Virus record (IMG/VR): IMGVR_UViG_3300024277_000014
Span: 1-20,933 of that record
Origin: a virus
DNA: 20,933 nt
Reading direction: 5' to 3' (one strand)
Below are positions 7,218 to 13,681 of the stretch, piece by piece. A model generated the notes under the pieces. That model saw only the letters and a program-made list of their open reading frames with translations, had not been told where the DNA came from and did not search any database. The translations under genes were made by a program, and so were the position numbers. Position 1 is the first letter of the stretch. Each line of letters begins with the position of its first letter.

Positions 7218-8825
7218 TTACGCTGCGTTGGCCATGCGCGAAGCCATGGCGTCGGTCATGGATTGCTGCGCGGCCTGCTGTTGCATGGCCTGCTGCTGGT
7301 TCTGCTGGTCTTGCTTGCGCGCGTCGCGCAGGGCCTGCACCTTCTTGGCCTCGGGGACGATCGACTTGGGCACGCCCAATCCGTTGGCTACGATGCGGTT
7401 CGCCTCGTCGATGTCCACCAGGTCGCGCGCCTCGGGCCACACCGGCAACTGCAGGCCGATGGCTTGCACGTACTGCTGCACCGCGGTCACGTCTTCGAGC
7501 TTCTGGCTGCGTGCCAGTGGGCTGATGTACTTGACGTGGAACGACCGGCCGCCCAGACCTTGCGGGGCTTGACCCAGCATGCCGGCTCGGTAGGCGATGC
7601 CGAAGCAGCGCACCACCAGCGGCTGCAGGAACTCGGCTTGCAGGCGGCCGAACACAGGGCCAAGCAACTGGCGGATCAAGGCCACGCGCACGTGCACCTC
7701 GGTGGCAGTCATGGCGGGCCCGTCCTGGGGCTGCAGTTGATCGGCGAGCAAGCGCTTGCGGATGGCGCGCTCGAGCCGTTCCTCGGCCGTGAACGCCACG
7801 TTGAAGTCGGCGCCCGTCAGCAGCGGTTTCATGCTGTCCACGCTGTTGGCGACGATGACCTTGCGCGGCCCCACCTTGATGGTCTTGGGGTTGAGCACGC
7901 CGTCGTCCTCGGCGATCCACATGCCGGCCACAGCCAGCTCGGTGGCGCTGAGTTCGTTGGCGCGCAGGCGGTTGAGCAGGCGGATGTCGGGAAGAGCTGA
8001 AGCCACCGGGCCCGTGGCATAGGCAGACTGAGGCAGGCGGGACCAACGCGGCACGATGACCGGCATCTCGTGGTAACCCGACTCGCGCACCGCATGCTTG
8101 GCCGCCTTCTCGATGACGATGGACGCCACGGGCAGGTTCTTGGCCAGCAACGCGCCGGGCACGCTCAGGGCGCGCGGCTCGATGATGTGCACGAAGTCCA
8201 CCATGGTCTCCGGCTTGTTCATCGCCGCGTCTTGCGTGCGCTCGCTCAAGGCCTTGAAGCCGTAGACCGTGGCCGCCTGCTCGGCGGTCATCTGGTAGGC
8301 GCGCTCGACAATGTCCACCGGGCCGCCCGGCTTGCTGCTGGCCGGGTAGACCTGGTGCAGCGGCCACGTCTCGAAGGCATAGCCACCCACGTCGCGGTCT
8401 TGGTCGATGTAGAGCGCGCAGTAGCCAGCGGCCACCACGTCGAACATGGCGTCGAATACCTCGGCGTCGAAGTTGCTCGCGTGGATGTTCTCCCAGATGA
8501 ACCGGGCAGAGTCCGACAGCCAGCGCTTGTCATTCTCGCTGGCGCCGGCCACGTCCATCTCGAACCATTGCGCGTTTGCGGGCGTGGCACCGGCCACCAA
8601 GTTGGCGGTCAGGTTCTCGGCGGCATCGGCAGACACCGACGACAGCACGCGGGCGCGCTTGGTCTGCTCGGTGGCGGCGTCAAACGTCGCATCCCCGCTG
8701 AAGCCGAAGCCACGGGCGGGGTGGACGTAGTCGTAGCACTCCCGCGTGATGTGCTCATTGCGCAGGCGCTCAGACCGGCGCTGCTCGTGGCGCTTGAGGT
8801 ACTTCTCGACGCGGGACTGATCCAT
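7218..8825 (-). CDS. T7-type portal (head-tail connector) protein
   Basis: A 535-residue protein, nearly the same length as T7 gp8 (536), in the Head-tail connector family. Characteristic stretches are RNEHITRECYDYVHPARG near the N-terminus, ENLTANLVAGATPANAQWF, and the later MTATEVHVRVALIRQLLGP followed by RLQAEFLQPL. The C-terminal 50 residues are Gln-rich and probably helical or disordered. Known role: dodecamer at one capsid vertex, used for DNA entry and exit. I prefer ATG 8825 over GTG 8828: GGAGG lies 6 bases before the ATG but only 3 before the GTG. The ATG overlaps the upstream stop as TGATG. Confidence 0.92.
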   Translation of the reverse strand: MDQSRVEKYLKRHEQRRSERLRNEHITRECYDYVHPARGFGFSGDATFDAATEQTKRARVLSSVSADAAENLTANLVAGATPANAQWFEMDVAGASENDKRWLSDSARFIWENIHASNFDAEVFDAMFDVVAAGYCALYIDQDRDVGGYAFETWPLHQVYPASSKPGGPVDIVERAYQMTAEQAATVYGFKALSERTQDAAMNKPETMVDFVHIIEPRALSVPGALLAKNLPVASIVIEKAAKHAVRESGYHEMPVIVPRWSRLPQSAYATGPVASALPDIRLLNRLRANELSATELAVAGMWIAEDDGVLNPKTIKVGPRKVIVANSVDSMKPLLTGADFNVAFTAEERLERAIRKRLLADQLQPQDGPAMTATEVHVRVALIRQLLGPVFGRLQAEFLQPLVVRCFGIAYRAGMLGQAPQGLGGRSFHVKYISPLARSQKLEDVTAVQQYVQAIGLQLPVWPEARDLVDIDEANRIVANGLGVPKSIVPEAKKVQALRDARKQDQQNQQQAMQQQAAQQSMTDAMASRMANAA

Positions 8826-9103
8826 CACTGGCCTCCGAGGGTTGCGGCGCCTCGCGCCATGACGGTGGAGGTCATGGCAGGCGATGCCTGGGTGCCGCCT
8901 GCGGTGGCCTGCGACGGGCGGCTGCCTCGGGTCATGAGGGTGTTGGCCTTGGCGCGCACACGCTTGGCAGCCACCGCGGCATTGGCATCGACCTGCGCCT
9001 GGTTCTCGGCTGCAATTCGCTGGTTCTCAGCCTCGACGCGCGCGGCCTCACGGTCGCGTGCTGCGTCGCGTGCGCTGTAACCGCCACCACCGCCGCGGCA
9101 CAT
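8825..9103 (-). CDS. small Ala/Arg-rich helical phage protein
   Basis: A 92-residue protein that begins with a Gly-rich stretch, continues with a charged helix (about residues 10-50, many Ala, Arg and Glu, coiled-coil-like) and ends in a Ser/Thr/Gly-rich tail. I do not recognise the family. It is encoded directly upstream of the portal and coupled to it by stop-start overlap, and four bases after the next helical protein gene. Small proteins of this type before the portal in podophages are usually virion components. The ribosome site is weak, which fits coupling to the preceding gene. Function unknown. Confidence 0.6.
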   Translation of the reverse strand: MCRGGGGGYSARDAARDREAARVEAENQRIAAENQAQVDANAAVAAKRVRAKANTLMTRGSRPSQATAGGTQASPAMTSTVMARGAATLGGQ

Positions 9104-9107
9104 GGCG

Positions 9108-9449
9108 TCAGGCCTTCACGGGCGAGCCGTAGGCGGCAGGGACAACCCAGCCGGCTTTGCTCAGGTGGGCGGACTTGCCGGGCGTGACCGGGGCGGCAGC
9201 AGGGGCAGCCACGGCGGCGACTTCGGCCTGCTGCTCGGCCTGCGCTGCACGCTGCTCGGCTTCCAGACGTGCCAGGCGCTCGGCTTCGAGTTGAGCGCGC
9301 AAGATGGCCACCTCGTCGGCGAGTTCAGGCGCTTGGCCTTCTGCTGCCTGGTCGGTTTCGGCTGCGTCGTTCTGGGCTTGTTCGGTGGCGACTTCCTCGA
9401 CCTTGGCGGGTTCGCCAGGCACTTGGACGGCGCGGGCTGCTTTGGCCAT
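9108..9449 (-). CDS. small coiled-coil phage protein
   Basis: A 113-residue protein rich in Ala, Glu and Gln. Residues about 43-80 form a regular heptad-like helix (LRAQLEAERLARLEAEQRAA). Residues 82-92 are an Ala/Pro linker, and the last 20 residues hold GWVVPAAYGSPVKA. The sequence is not a known enzyme. It is the first gene of the structural block downstream of a HTH protein and has GGAG about 6 bases before the ATG. Candidate roles are an internal head protein or assembly factor; this is inferred from position only. Confidence 0.6.
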   Translation of the reverse strand: MAKAARAVQVPGEPAKVEEVATEQAQNDAAETDQAAEGQAPELADEVAILRAQLEAERLARLEAEQRAAQAEQQAEVAAVAAPAAAPVTPGKSAHLSKAGWVVPAAYGSPVKA

Positions 9450-9525
9450 GCTGCACTCCGGTCAGTTTGATGGATGACCGTTGCAGTGTTCGCCGGGAGG
9501 CTGGCAGCATTCCCGACCATGCGAC

Positions 9526-9921
9526 TCAGTTCAACAGGGTGAGCTGCCTTGCGTCGATGGTGTGCGGCTCGTCCTTGGTGGCCTTGGGTGCGCGCACGGT
9601 GTGCTCGGTGCCGCACAGGGGGCAATGGATGGTGCCGCCCTCCCAGGATTCGACGTACTTGGGTTTGATGCCGGTGCGTGGGTCGCCATGCCTTGGCACC
9701 TTGTCGAACGTGCGCCCCGTCTCGCGCATCCACAGCGCAATCAGCAGCTCGCCCTGGTGCATCTTTGGGTCGGCCTCCTGGTTGCGCAGATCCAAGAGCG
9801 TTGGCTTGCTGATGCCGGTGCAGGCCGTGATGACCCGCAGCGTGAGCCCTTTGTCGCGCAAGTCGGCCAGCACGCGGAACCAGTCCACGCGCTTGACTTT
9901 GACTTGGCGGATGAGGGTCAT
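9526..9921 (-). CDS. HTH protein in late-regulator position
   Basis: A 131-residue basic protein. Residues about 15-50 fit a helix-turn-helix: LADLRDKGLTLRVITACTG, then ISKPTLLDLRNQ as recognition part. Near the C-terminus IHCPLCGTEHTV (Cys100, Cys103, His107) looks like half of a zinc site. The gene lies between the replication operon and the first structural gene, 76 bases before the latter. In lambda-type phages this position is occupied by the late-gene regulator or antiterminator. That role is an inference; the HTH is what can be seen. The ATG at 9921 has GAAGG only 2 bases upstream, so initiation may be weak or coupled. Confidence 0.65.
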   Translation of the reverse strand: MTLIRQVKVKRVDWFRVLADLRDKGLTLRVITACTGISKPTLLDLRNQEADPKMHQGELLIALWMRETGRTFDKVPRHGDPRTGIKPKYVESWEGGTIHCPLCGTEHTVRAPKATKDEPHTIDARQLTLLN

Positions 9922-9956
9922 GGCCTTCTATGAAAAATGCACGCGCGCGAGGCCGA

Positions 9957-10085
9957 TCACCCCACAACGAGCACAGAAGCAAACAAGAACCAGCCCCATC
10001 CGTCCTTGCCATTTGCGGCCAAGTAGGCAGCAACACCAGCAAGGCCGACGGCCAACAAGCTGCGGAAAATCATCTGAGTGGTCAT
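9957..10085 (-). CDS. 42-residue membrane protein
   Basis: A short gene that reads MTTQMIFRSLLAVGLAGVAA at its start and ends WGWFLFASVLVVG. There are two hydrophobic stretches, about residues 6-23 and 30-42, separated by the short polar turn ANGKDG, so a hairpin of two membrane helices is likely. GGAG lies 5 bases before the ATG, which supports real translation. It sits between the RusA gene and the HTH gene. A two-helix membrane protein before the late genes could be holin-like, but it is very small and no endolysin is next to it. I do not assign a function. Confidence 0.6.
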   Translation of the reverse strand: MTTQMIFRSLLAVGLAGVAAYLAANGKDGWGWFLFASVLVVG

Positions 10086-10149
10086 GTCTGCTCCAGTTGG
10101 TGCCGCCCATTGACCGGAGCGGCTTCGGGTTTCTTGATCCTGTTTTGAT

Positions 10150-10488
10150 TCAAATCGCCAGGAACTCGACCTTGACGCCGAACTGGCCGCGCTTGCACTT
10201 CTCCTGGGCGTAATGCCAGGTGATCGGGCCGGTGGGGCCGTCGTCCACGCCGCAGATCTTGGCCACCTCGTCGCGCACTGCCTTCATGGCGCCCTGCAGG
10301 TTGTCGTCGTCGCACAGGGCTGGCGAGAGGCGCACCAGGCGGACGATGCAGGGCGTGAAGAACGGGCGGACGATCAGCGCAGTGGCAGCGCGCTCGGCTT
10401 TGACCCGGGCGGCACGCTTGCGCCAGTGCTCGCGGGCGTTGAGTCCGGTCACGGTCTTGATGGGGATCAGGTAGCTGGCGCCGCTCAT
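10150..10488 (-). CDS. rusA: RusA-family Holliday junction resolvase
   Basis: A 112-residue protein with the RusA pattern: N-terminal LNAREHWRKRAARVKAER, then the acidic motif CDDDNLQGAMKAVRDEVA (Asp60-62, Lys69, Asp73) and CGVDDGPTGPITWHYAQEK (Asp82, Asp83). Known role: a dimeric nuclease that cuts four-way DNA junctions symmetrically, clearing branched DNA before packaging. The start at 10488 overlaps the zinc-knuckle gene stop by ATGA and has AAGGAA upstream. The frame is open further upstream but that part lies over the neighbouring gene and does not look like RusA. It belongs at the end of the replication operon, as in many lambda-type phages. Confidence 0.88.
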   Translation of the reverse strand: MSGASYLIPIKTVTGLNAREHWRKRAARVKAERAATALIVRPFFTPCIVRLVRLSPALCDDDNLQGAMKAVRDEVAKICGVDDGPTGPITWHYAQEKCKRGQFGVKVEFLAI

Positions 10489-10718
10489 GCCTTGTTCCTT
10501 GCCTTGAATTGATCGCACCGAACCGGCTGCGTCACGCTGGGCACGAACTGCGCGCACAGACGCAACGAGCCCTTGGCGCAGTCGGCGCAGCGGTGCATGC
10601 CGTTGTCGTGGCCATCGAGCCGTGCGGATGCGTGCTCGGCTGGCGGTGCTGGGCGCTTGCAGCTGCTGGAGGTGTGGCCCCATTGGCCGCACTTGAGACA
10701 GGGGTCGGTTTTGCTCAT
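10485..10718 (-). CDS. small CCHC zinc-knuckle protein
   Basis: A 77-residue protein with an exact CCHC zinc knuckle, CX2CX4HX4C, at Cys7, Cys10, His15 and Cys20 (CLKCGQWGHTSSSC). A second cysteine set follows: Cys44, Cys47, Cys55 and Cys68. Zinc knuckles of this spacing are best known from retroviral nucleocapsid proteins and bind single-stranded nucleic acid. The gene is joined by ATGA overlaps on both sides, to a small helical protein upstream and to RusA downstream, which suggests a role in DNA replication or recombination. The nucleic-acid-binding role is an inference from the motif. Confidence 0.75.
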   Translation of the reverse strand: MSKTDPCLKCGQWGHTSSSCKRPAPPAEHASARLDGHDNGMHRCADCAKGSLRLCAQFVPSVTQPVRCDQFKARNKA

Positions 10719-10915
10719 GCCTCACCCCCGAAATGCGCGCGCGGGCGCGAGTCTTGGGGCTGGCGATCACCCGCCAAATCCCCGGTGGTCCGCAGTGCGT
10801 CGGCGATCTCTCGGGCCGAAACCTTTTCGCCGGCCTGAGCACGATCGAGCAGGCGATGTGCTGCGGCTCGTTCGGCTTGGGCGACAGCGGTTGGGAAGCG
10901 ATGGAACAGGTTCAT
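10715..10915 (-). CDS. small helical protein of replication operon
   Basis: A 66-residue protein, start MNLFHRFPTAVAQAERAAAH, with a segment AGEKVSAREIADALRTTGDL that resembles the end of a small HTH or dimerisation helix. I do not recognise the family. I chose ATG 10915 because AAGGAGG lies 7 bases upstream and the codon overlaps the helicase-loader stop as ATGA; the same frame extends upstream to 10978, but that part overlaps the loader gene. It is also ATGA-coupled to the zinc-knuckle gene downstream. Confidence 0.65.
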   Translation of the reverse strand: MNLFHRFPTAVAQAERAAAHRLLDRAQAGEKVSAREIADALRTTGDLAGDRQPQDSRPRAHFGGEA

Positions 10916-11706
10916 GCCGCGGCCTCCTTGCGAGCCTGGGGTCGGTAGCTTTCCCACTCGAACGGCACCAGCTTGCATGTCTCACGCAGGCGGTCGAAAG
11001 TGCGCTCCCCGATGTAGGCCTTGAGCCCTTCGGCGTCCTGGTTGGTCAGCAGGATGGTGGGCTTCATGGCGCGGTAACGGCCGTCGAGCACGTCGAACAG
11101 GATCGTTTGCTCGCCGTCGGTGCCGTACTGCACGCCCATCTCGTCGATGACGAGCAGGTCGAGCCCGGACAGGTAGGTCAGCACCTGGCGCTCGGACTTC
11201 TCGGAGTCGCGGCGCCACGTCTCGCGCACCATGCGGATCAGGTCCAAGCAGGTGGCGTAGAGCACGTCCTTGTCAAGGTGGGCCTGCAGGACGGAGCTGG
11301 CGAGGTGGCTTTTGCCGGTGCCTGGCTTGCCCGAGAGGATCAGGCCGCGGCCGTTGCGGGCGTTCTCGTCGAAGTTGTCGCAGTAGTCGCGCAGGATCGA
11401 CAGGGCCCGGCGCTTGTCGTCGGTGTCGGCCTTGAAGTTCTCGAAGGTGCGGCCCACGAAGCGCTCGGGGACTGCGGCACGGCCGATAAGCTTGCGATGG
11501 CGAAATTCACGGGCTTTGCGTGCGTCTTCCTCGGCCTTGGCTTCCTCGGCAGATCGGCGCTGCGCCTCACACTGCGGGCACCTCGACCAAATCCTGGCGA
11601 TGATGTGCCGGCTCGTGTACTGGCCGTGTGTCTCGCATGTCGCCGGCTTTTCGGTGACTTCTGCGGACTCATTGCTCGTGTCGAGCCAATCAGGCAAGCG
11701 ATCCAT
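10912..11706 (-). CDS. DnaC-like helicase loader ATPase
   Basis: A 264-residue AAA+ protein of the DnaC/IstB type. Walker A is GKPGTGKS at 126-133, Walker B LLVIDE at 184-189, a sensor-1-like TILLTNQD follows at 217-224, and GERTFDRLRE near 233-242 gives the arginine-finger region. The N-terminus has Cys24, His27, Cys43 and Cys46, a probable zinc site. Known role: it loads the host replicative helicase DnaB at the phage origin, as DnaC or lambda P does. It overlaps the initiator gene by 17 bases. The pairing with a DUF1376/DnaT-like protein is common in prophages. Confidence 0.9.
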   Translation of the reverse strand: MDRLPDWLDTSNESAEVTEKPATCETHGQYTSRHIIARIWSRCPQCEAQRRSAEEAKAEEDARKAREFRHRKLIGRAAVPERFVGRTFENFKADTDDKRRALSILRDYCDNFDENARNGRGLILSGKPGTGKSHLASSVLQAHLDKDVLYATCLDLIRMVRETWRRDSEKSERQVLTYLSGLDLLVIDEMGVQYGTDGEQTILFDVLDGRYRAMKPTILLTNQDAEGLKAYIGERTFDRLRETCKLVPFEWESYRPQARKEAAA

Positions 11707-12502
11707 CTGCGTTCACTCCTGCGGTGTAGTCCTTGGCTTGGAAGCCGGCGTGTGATCCGGCGCGGCGTTGTGCGGCCTGCGGTTGAGGCCTTGACGCGGC
11801 CAGCACTTGGCGGGTCTTGAGGCTCTTGGCGAGGGCGTTGTCCCACTCGGCCTGAGTGCGAAGCTCGTGCGACTTGGCCAGCCAGAAGCCCCGAAACTCG
11901 TTGAGCCCTTCAGCCATCGCTGCGGCATCGAGCACTGGCAGCCCGGCGAGCTTGGCCTGCACGGTGAACCCTGGACCGGGCAGCCATTCGGCAGTCATCG
12001 CGAACACCTCGTTGTCGATCGCTGGCGCGCGCGCTGTTGTTGTTGGTGTATTACTGGCTATGGTTATTGGTATGGTGCTGTCTGTGGTGCACGTTTCGTG
12101 CTCCGTTCGTGCGCCTCCGTTGCCATGTTCGTGAGCACGTTTCGTGCTGCCTTCGTGGTCTGCTTGTGCGTCTTTCTCGGCACGTTTGCGGGCCTCGCGT
12201 GCCAGGGCGATCTCACGGTTCTTGTCTGAGCGCTTCTCTCCTTTTTCGAGTTCGGCCTCGATGCGCTTGTGCCAAAGCTTGCCGTCCTTGAGCTCAAAGA
12301 AGCCCATGACCTCCTTGACGCCGTCACGCTCTGCTTTGCTGAATGCCCCAGCGATCCGGCAGCACGCTGCGTGCTCGGCCGGGAGGGGCTCCTCTGTGGC
12401 GTAGTAGTGGTGCATCAGGGCCAGATAGGCCCCGCGCGCAGTCAGCGACAGATGCGTGGTGTCGCGCTGGAAGTCGCCGATGTAGTGCTTGTAATAGTTC
12501 AC
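11690..12502 (-). CDS. DUF1376/DnaT-like replication initiator
   Basis: A 270-residue protein of two domains. Residues 1-90 match the DUF1376 (YdaU-type) pattern: MNYYKHYIGDFQRDTTHLSL, then RGAYLALMHHYY and FFELKDGKLWHKRI. Residues about 168-232 match the DnaT C-terminal domain (EWLPGPGFTV, GFWLAKSHELRTQAEWDNAL). The 75-residue linker between them is low-complexity, rich in His, Glu and Thr. It is in this linker that the DNA holds iterons and an A+T-rich stretch (see separate features). Known or presumed role: origin recognition and primosome assembly, equivalent to lambda O. The start overlaps the HNH-like gene by ATGA. Confidence 0.85.
   Translation of the reverse strand: MNYYKHYIGDFQRDTTHLSLTARGAYLALMHHYYATEEPLPAEHAACCRIAGAFSKAERDGVKEVMGFFELKDGKLWHKRIEAELEKGEKRSDKNREIALAREARKRAEKDAQADHEGSTKRAHEHGNGGARTEHETCTTDSTIPITIASNTPTTTARAPAIDNEVFAMTAEWLPGPGFTVQAKLAGLPVLDAAAMAEGLNEFRGFWLAKSHELRTQAEWDNALAKSLKTRQVLAASRPQPQAAQRRAGSHAGFQAKDYTAGVNADGSLA
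12031..12086. other. A+T-rich stretch next to iterons, probable DNA unwinding element
   Basis: Within the initiator gene, bases 12036-12078 contain 26 A or T of 43, whereas the surrounding genes are strongly G+C-rich. The stretch lies on the C-terminal side of the iterons, the same polarity as the A+T-rich region in lambda gene O. Role inferred. Confidence 0.55.
12089..12157. repeat. iteron cluster, probable replication origin
   Basis: Five copies of TTCGTG (plus strand) start at 12095, 12106, 12128, 12141 and 12152, spaced 11, 22, 13 and 11 bases, close to helical phasing. Two of them sit in a longer perfect repeat, GCACGTTTCGTGCT, at 12089-12102 and 12135-12148. Each of these is itself an inverted repeat (GCACG and CGTGC arms around TTT). 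The cluster lies in the linker-coding part of the initiator gene, as lambda ori does in gene O. Confidence 0.65.
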
Positions 12503-13017
12503 GCACGCCCCCCCATGCTGAAGATGGAGGCCGGGCCGACGGTTTCGCGCCAGGTGCGGCCTCGGCGGATGTCCTCGATGGCCTTGCGGTCAACGCCAAA
12601 GCGCGCGGCCAGGACGGTGCTGTGCTCGTCTGATGCGCGGACCTCTCGAGCTTTCTCGATGCTCAGTTTGGTGTGCGGGCTTGTGCGGGCGCCACGGGTG
12701 TGCGCTGCTCGAGCGGATGGGCTGCGCTTGGACTTGCCGTTGAGCTTGCGCCATGTTTGGAGTTGCCCAGCGGTGCCCCGCATGAGGTGCTGAGGGTTGA
12801 TGTCGCCCTGTTCGGTGACAGGCCAGATCACGTCTTTGCCAAGGTCTGACAGCTCGAGTTTGTGGTGCAGGCAGTAGGCGACCCGGTAGACGGATGTGTC
12901 GACCTGGCGATAGATCATCTTGGGTGTGCCGGCGCCATTGGTCCGACCGCGCCACATCCAGCGATCGCCGATGTCGTCGCACATGGAATAGAGGTGCTTG
13001 AGGGTGACAGTTTTCAT
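12499..13017 (-). CDS. degenerate HNH-type DNA-binding protein
   Basis: A 172-residue protein. Residues about 15-85 resemble the core of phage HNH endonucleases, ending INPQHLMRGTAGQLQTW, where the family usually has CVNPxHL followed by GT and N. The usual metal-site cysteines are largely missing. Residues about 115-160 (KLSIEKAREVRAS, then LAARFGVDRKAIEDIRRGRTW) are the helix-turn-helix that often follows HNH domains in homing enzymes. So it may be a nuclease that has lost activity and is kept as a DNA-binding protein, or a divergent active one. ATGA overlaps join it to the genes on both sides, which fits an established operon member rather than a recent insertion. Confidence 0.62.
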   Translation of the reverse strand: MKTVTLKHLYSMCDDIGDRWMWRGRTNGAGTPKMIYRQVDTSVYRVAYCLHHKLELSDLGKDVIWPVTEQGDINPQHLMRGTAGQLQTWRKLNGKSKRSPSARAAHTRGARTSPHTKLSIEKAREVRASDEHSTVLAARFGVDRKAIEDIRRGRTWRETVGPASIFSMGGRA

Positions 13018-13367
13018 GCGACTTTTCGGAGCGCCTGCAGCTCTTCCAAGACGGTCAGATCGGACTGAGCGGCCTGGTACTGGCTGATGACGGTGTTGCC
13101 GAGCACGCGCTCGACGGTTGCGATGTGCCGGGCGGGGAGTTCGCGCTTGTTCTCCTTGACGCTGAAGTAGTCGGAGACGTGCGTGGGGTACAGCCCTGCC
13201 TGCTCGGCGAGGTGTCGCCTGGTGAGGTTCTTGACGGCCCGCAGCTTCCAGGCGAGGCGGCAGGCGTGGCGGTAGGAGGTCAGGCCCCGGATGACTTCGG
13301 GGGGAACGACCAGGCGCTGGGCCTGAACGACACCGCCGACGAGGGGGAGGTGATTGGAAGAAGTCAT
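13014..13367 (-). CDS. HTH regulator in cII position
   Basis: A 117-residue protein with a helix-turn-helix at about residues 48-75 (LTRRHLAEQAGLYPTHVSDYF). The remaining part is basic and helical, ending in VLEELQALRKVA. By order (cro, this gene, then replication genes) it occupies the place of lambda cII. It starts at ATG 13367, with AGGT 7 bases upstream, just after two tandem 12-bp repeats (13371-13394) that could be its own binding site. The frame is open further upstream to 13790, but that part lies over other sequence and is not needed. Whether it activates the repressor as CII does is inference. Confidence 0.7.
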   Translation of the reverse strand: MTSSNHLPLVGGVVQAQRLVVPPEVIRGLTSYRHACRLAWKLRAVKNLTRRHLAEQAGLYPTHVSDYFSVKENKRELPARHIATVERVLGNTVISQYQAAQSDLTVLEELQALRKVA

Positions 13368-13678
13368 GGGGTTACCTGTTGAGTTACCAGTTGCCAGGGG
13401 GCAAAACTTTGACCATGCAGAACCAACAGGAGGGACTCCATGGACGTGAACTTGTGGGCCGCCGCGAAGGTGCGTGCGGTGTGGTGGCGAGCGGAGGCAG
13501 CGGCGGACGTTGCGTCGCTGGTGCTTGCGGTGCTGGTGGAGCGGTGGGAATGAAAGCGCCCGCAGACCCCACCACGCAAAGCCGCGCGGGAGGGCGCGGC
13601 ACTGTTCATGGAGGAGGCGGCAGCCGCCATGTGGCGGGGCTGCGTGGCGGCGCTCATGGCCTGCGGGCGGGGAAACAT
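13364..13678 (-). CDS. uncertain 104-codon ORF between cro and cII-like gene
   Basis: This frame would fill the gap between the cro-like stop and the cII-like start exactly: it begins 3 bases after cro and ends in an ATGA overlap with the next gene. Against it, the product is almost pure Ser, Ala, Thr, Arg and His, with only one Asp and one Glu in 104 residues, which is typical of an antisense shadow. It shares third codon positions with a plus-strand frame (13440-13553) that has a much better ribosome site. Only one of the two is likely to be real. Confidence 0.27.
   Translation of the reverse strand: MFPRPQAMSAATQPRHMAAAASSMNSAAPSRAALRGGVCGRFHSHRSTSTASTSDATSAAASARHHTARTFAAAHKFTSMESLLLVLHGQSFAPWQLVTQQVTP
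13371..13394. repeat. tandem 12-bp repeat, candidate regulator site
   Basis: GTTACCTGTTGA is followed directly by GTTACCAGTTGC, 9 of 12 positions identical (10 of 12 if the window is shifted by one or two bases). It sits just upstream of the cII-like start codon. A small inverted repeat, TTGCC/GGCAA arms at 13391-13404, follows. Lambda CII binds a direct repeat of TTGC around a promoter that fires toward cI; the geometry here is similar but the spacing differs. Confidence 0.4.
13440..13553 (+). CDS. possible 37-residue leader ORF on the plus strand
   Basis: The ORF reads MDVNLWAAAKVRAVWWRAEA and ends LAVLVERWE. AGGAGG lies 6 bases before the ATG, one of the best ribosome sites in the window. 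The product has balanced charges, five Trp and a helical look. It points toward the repressor gene and would be on a transcript running antisense to cro, where lambda has the pRE message. The same frame stays protein-like for about 45 more codons after the TGA, so the stop may be recent or the ORF may be part of a longer broken gene. It is on the strand opposite to the surrounding operon. Confidence 0.38.
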   Translation: MDVNLWAAAKVRAVWWRAEAAADVASLVLAVLVERWE

Positions 13679-13681
13679 GGG

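Noticed and set aside
7092-9080. Long plus-strand frames over the portal gene (302 and 336 codons)
   Set aside because: The minus-strand portal is unmistakable and nearly the length of T7 gp8; the plus frames are shadows.
10573-11820. A 415-codon plus-strand frame
   Set aside because: Antisense to the helicase loader with its Walker motifs and to the zinc-knuckle gene.
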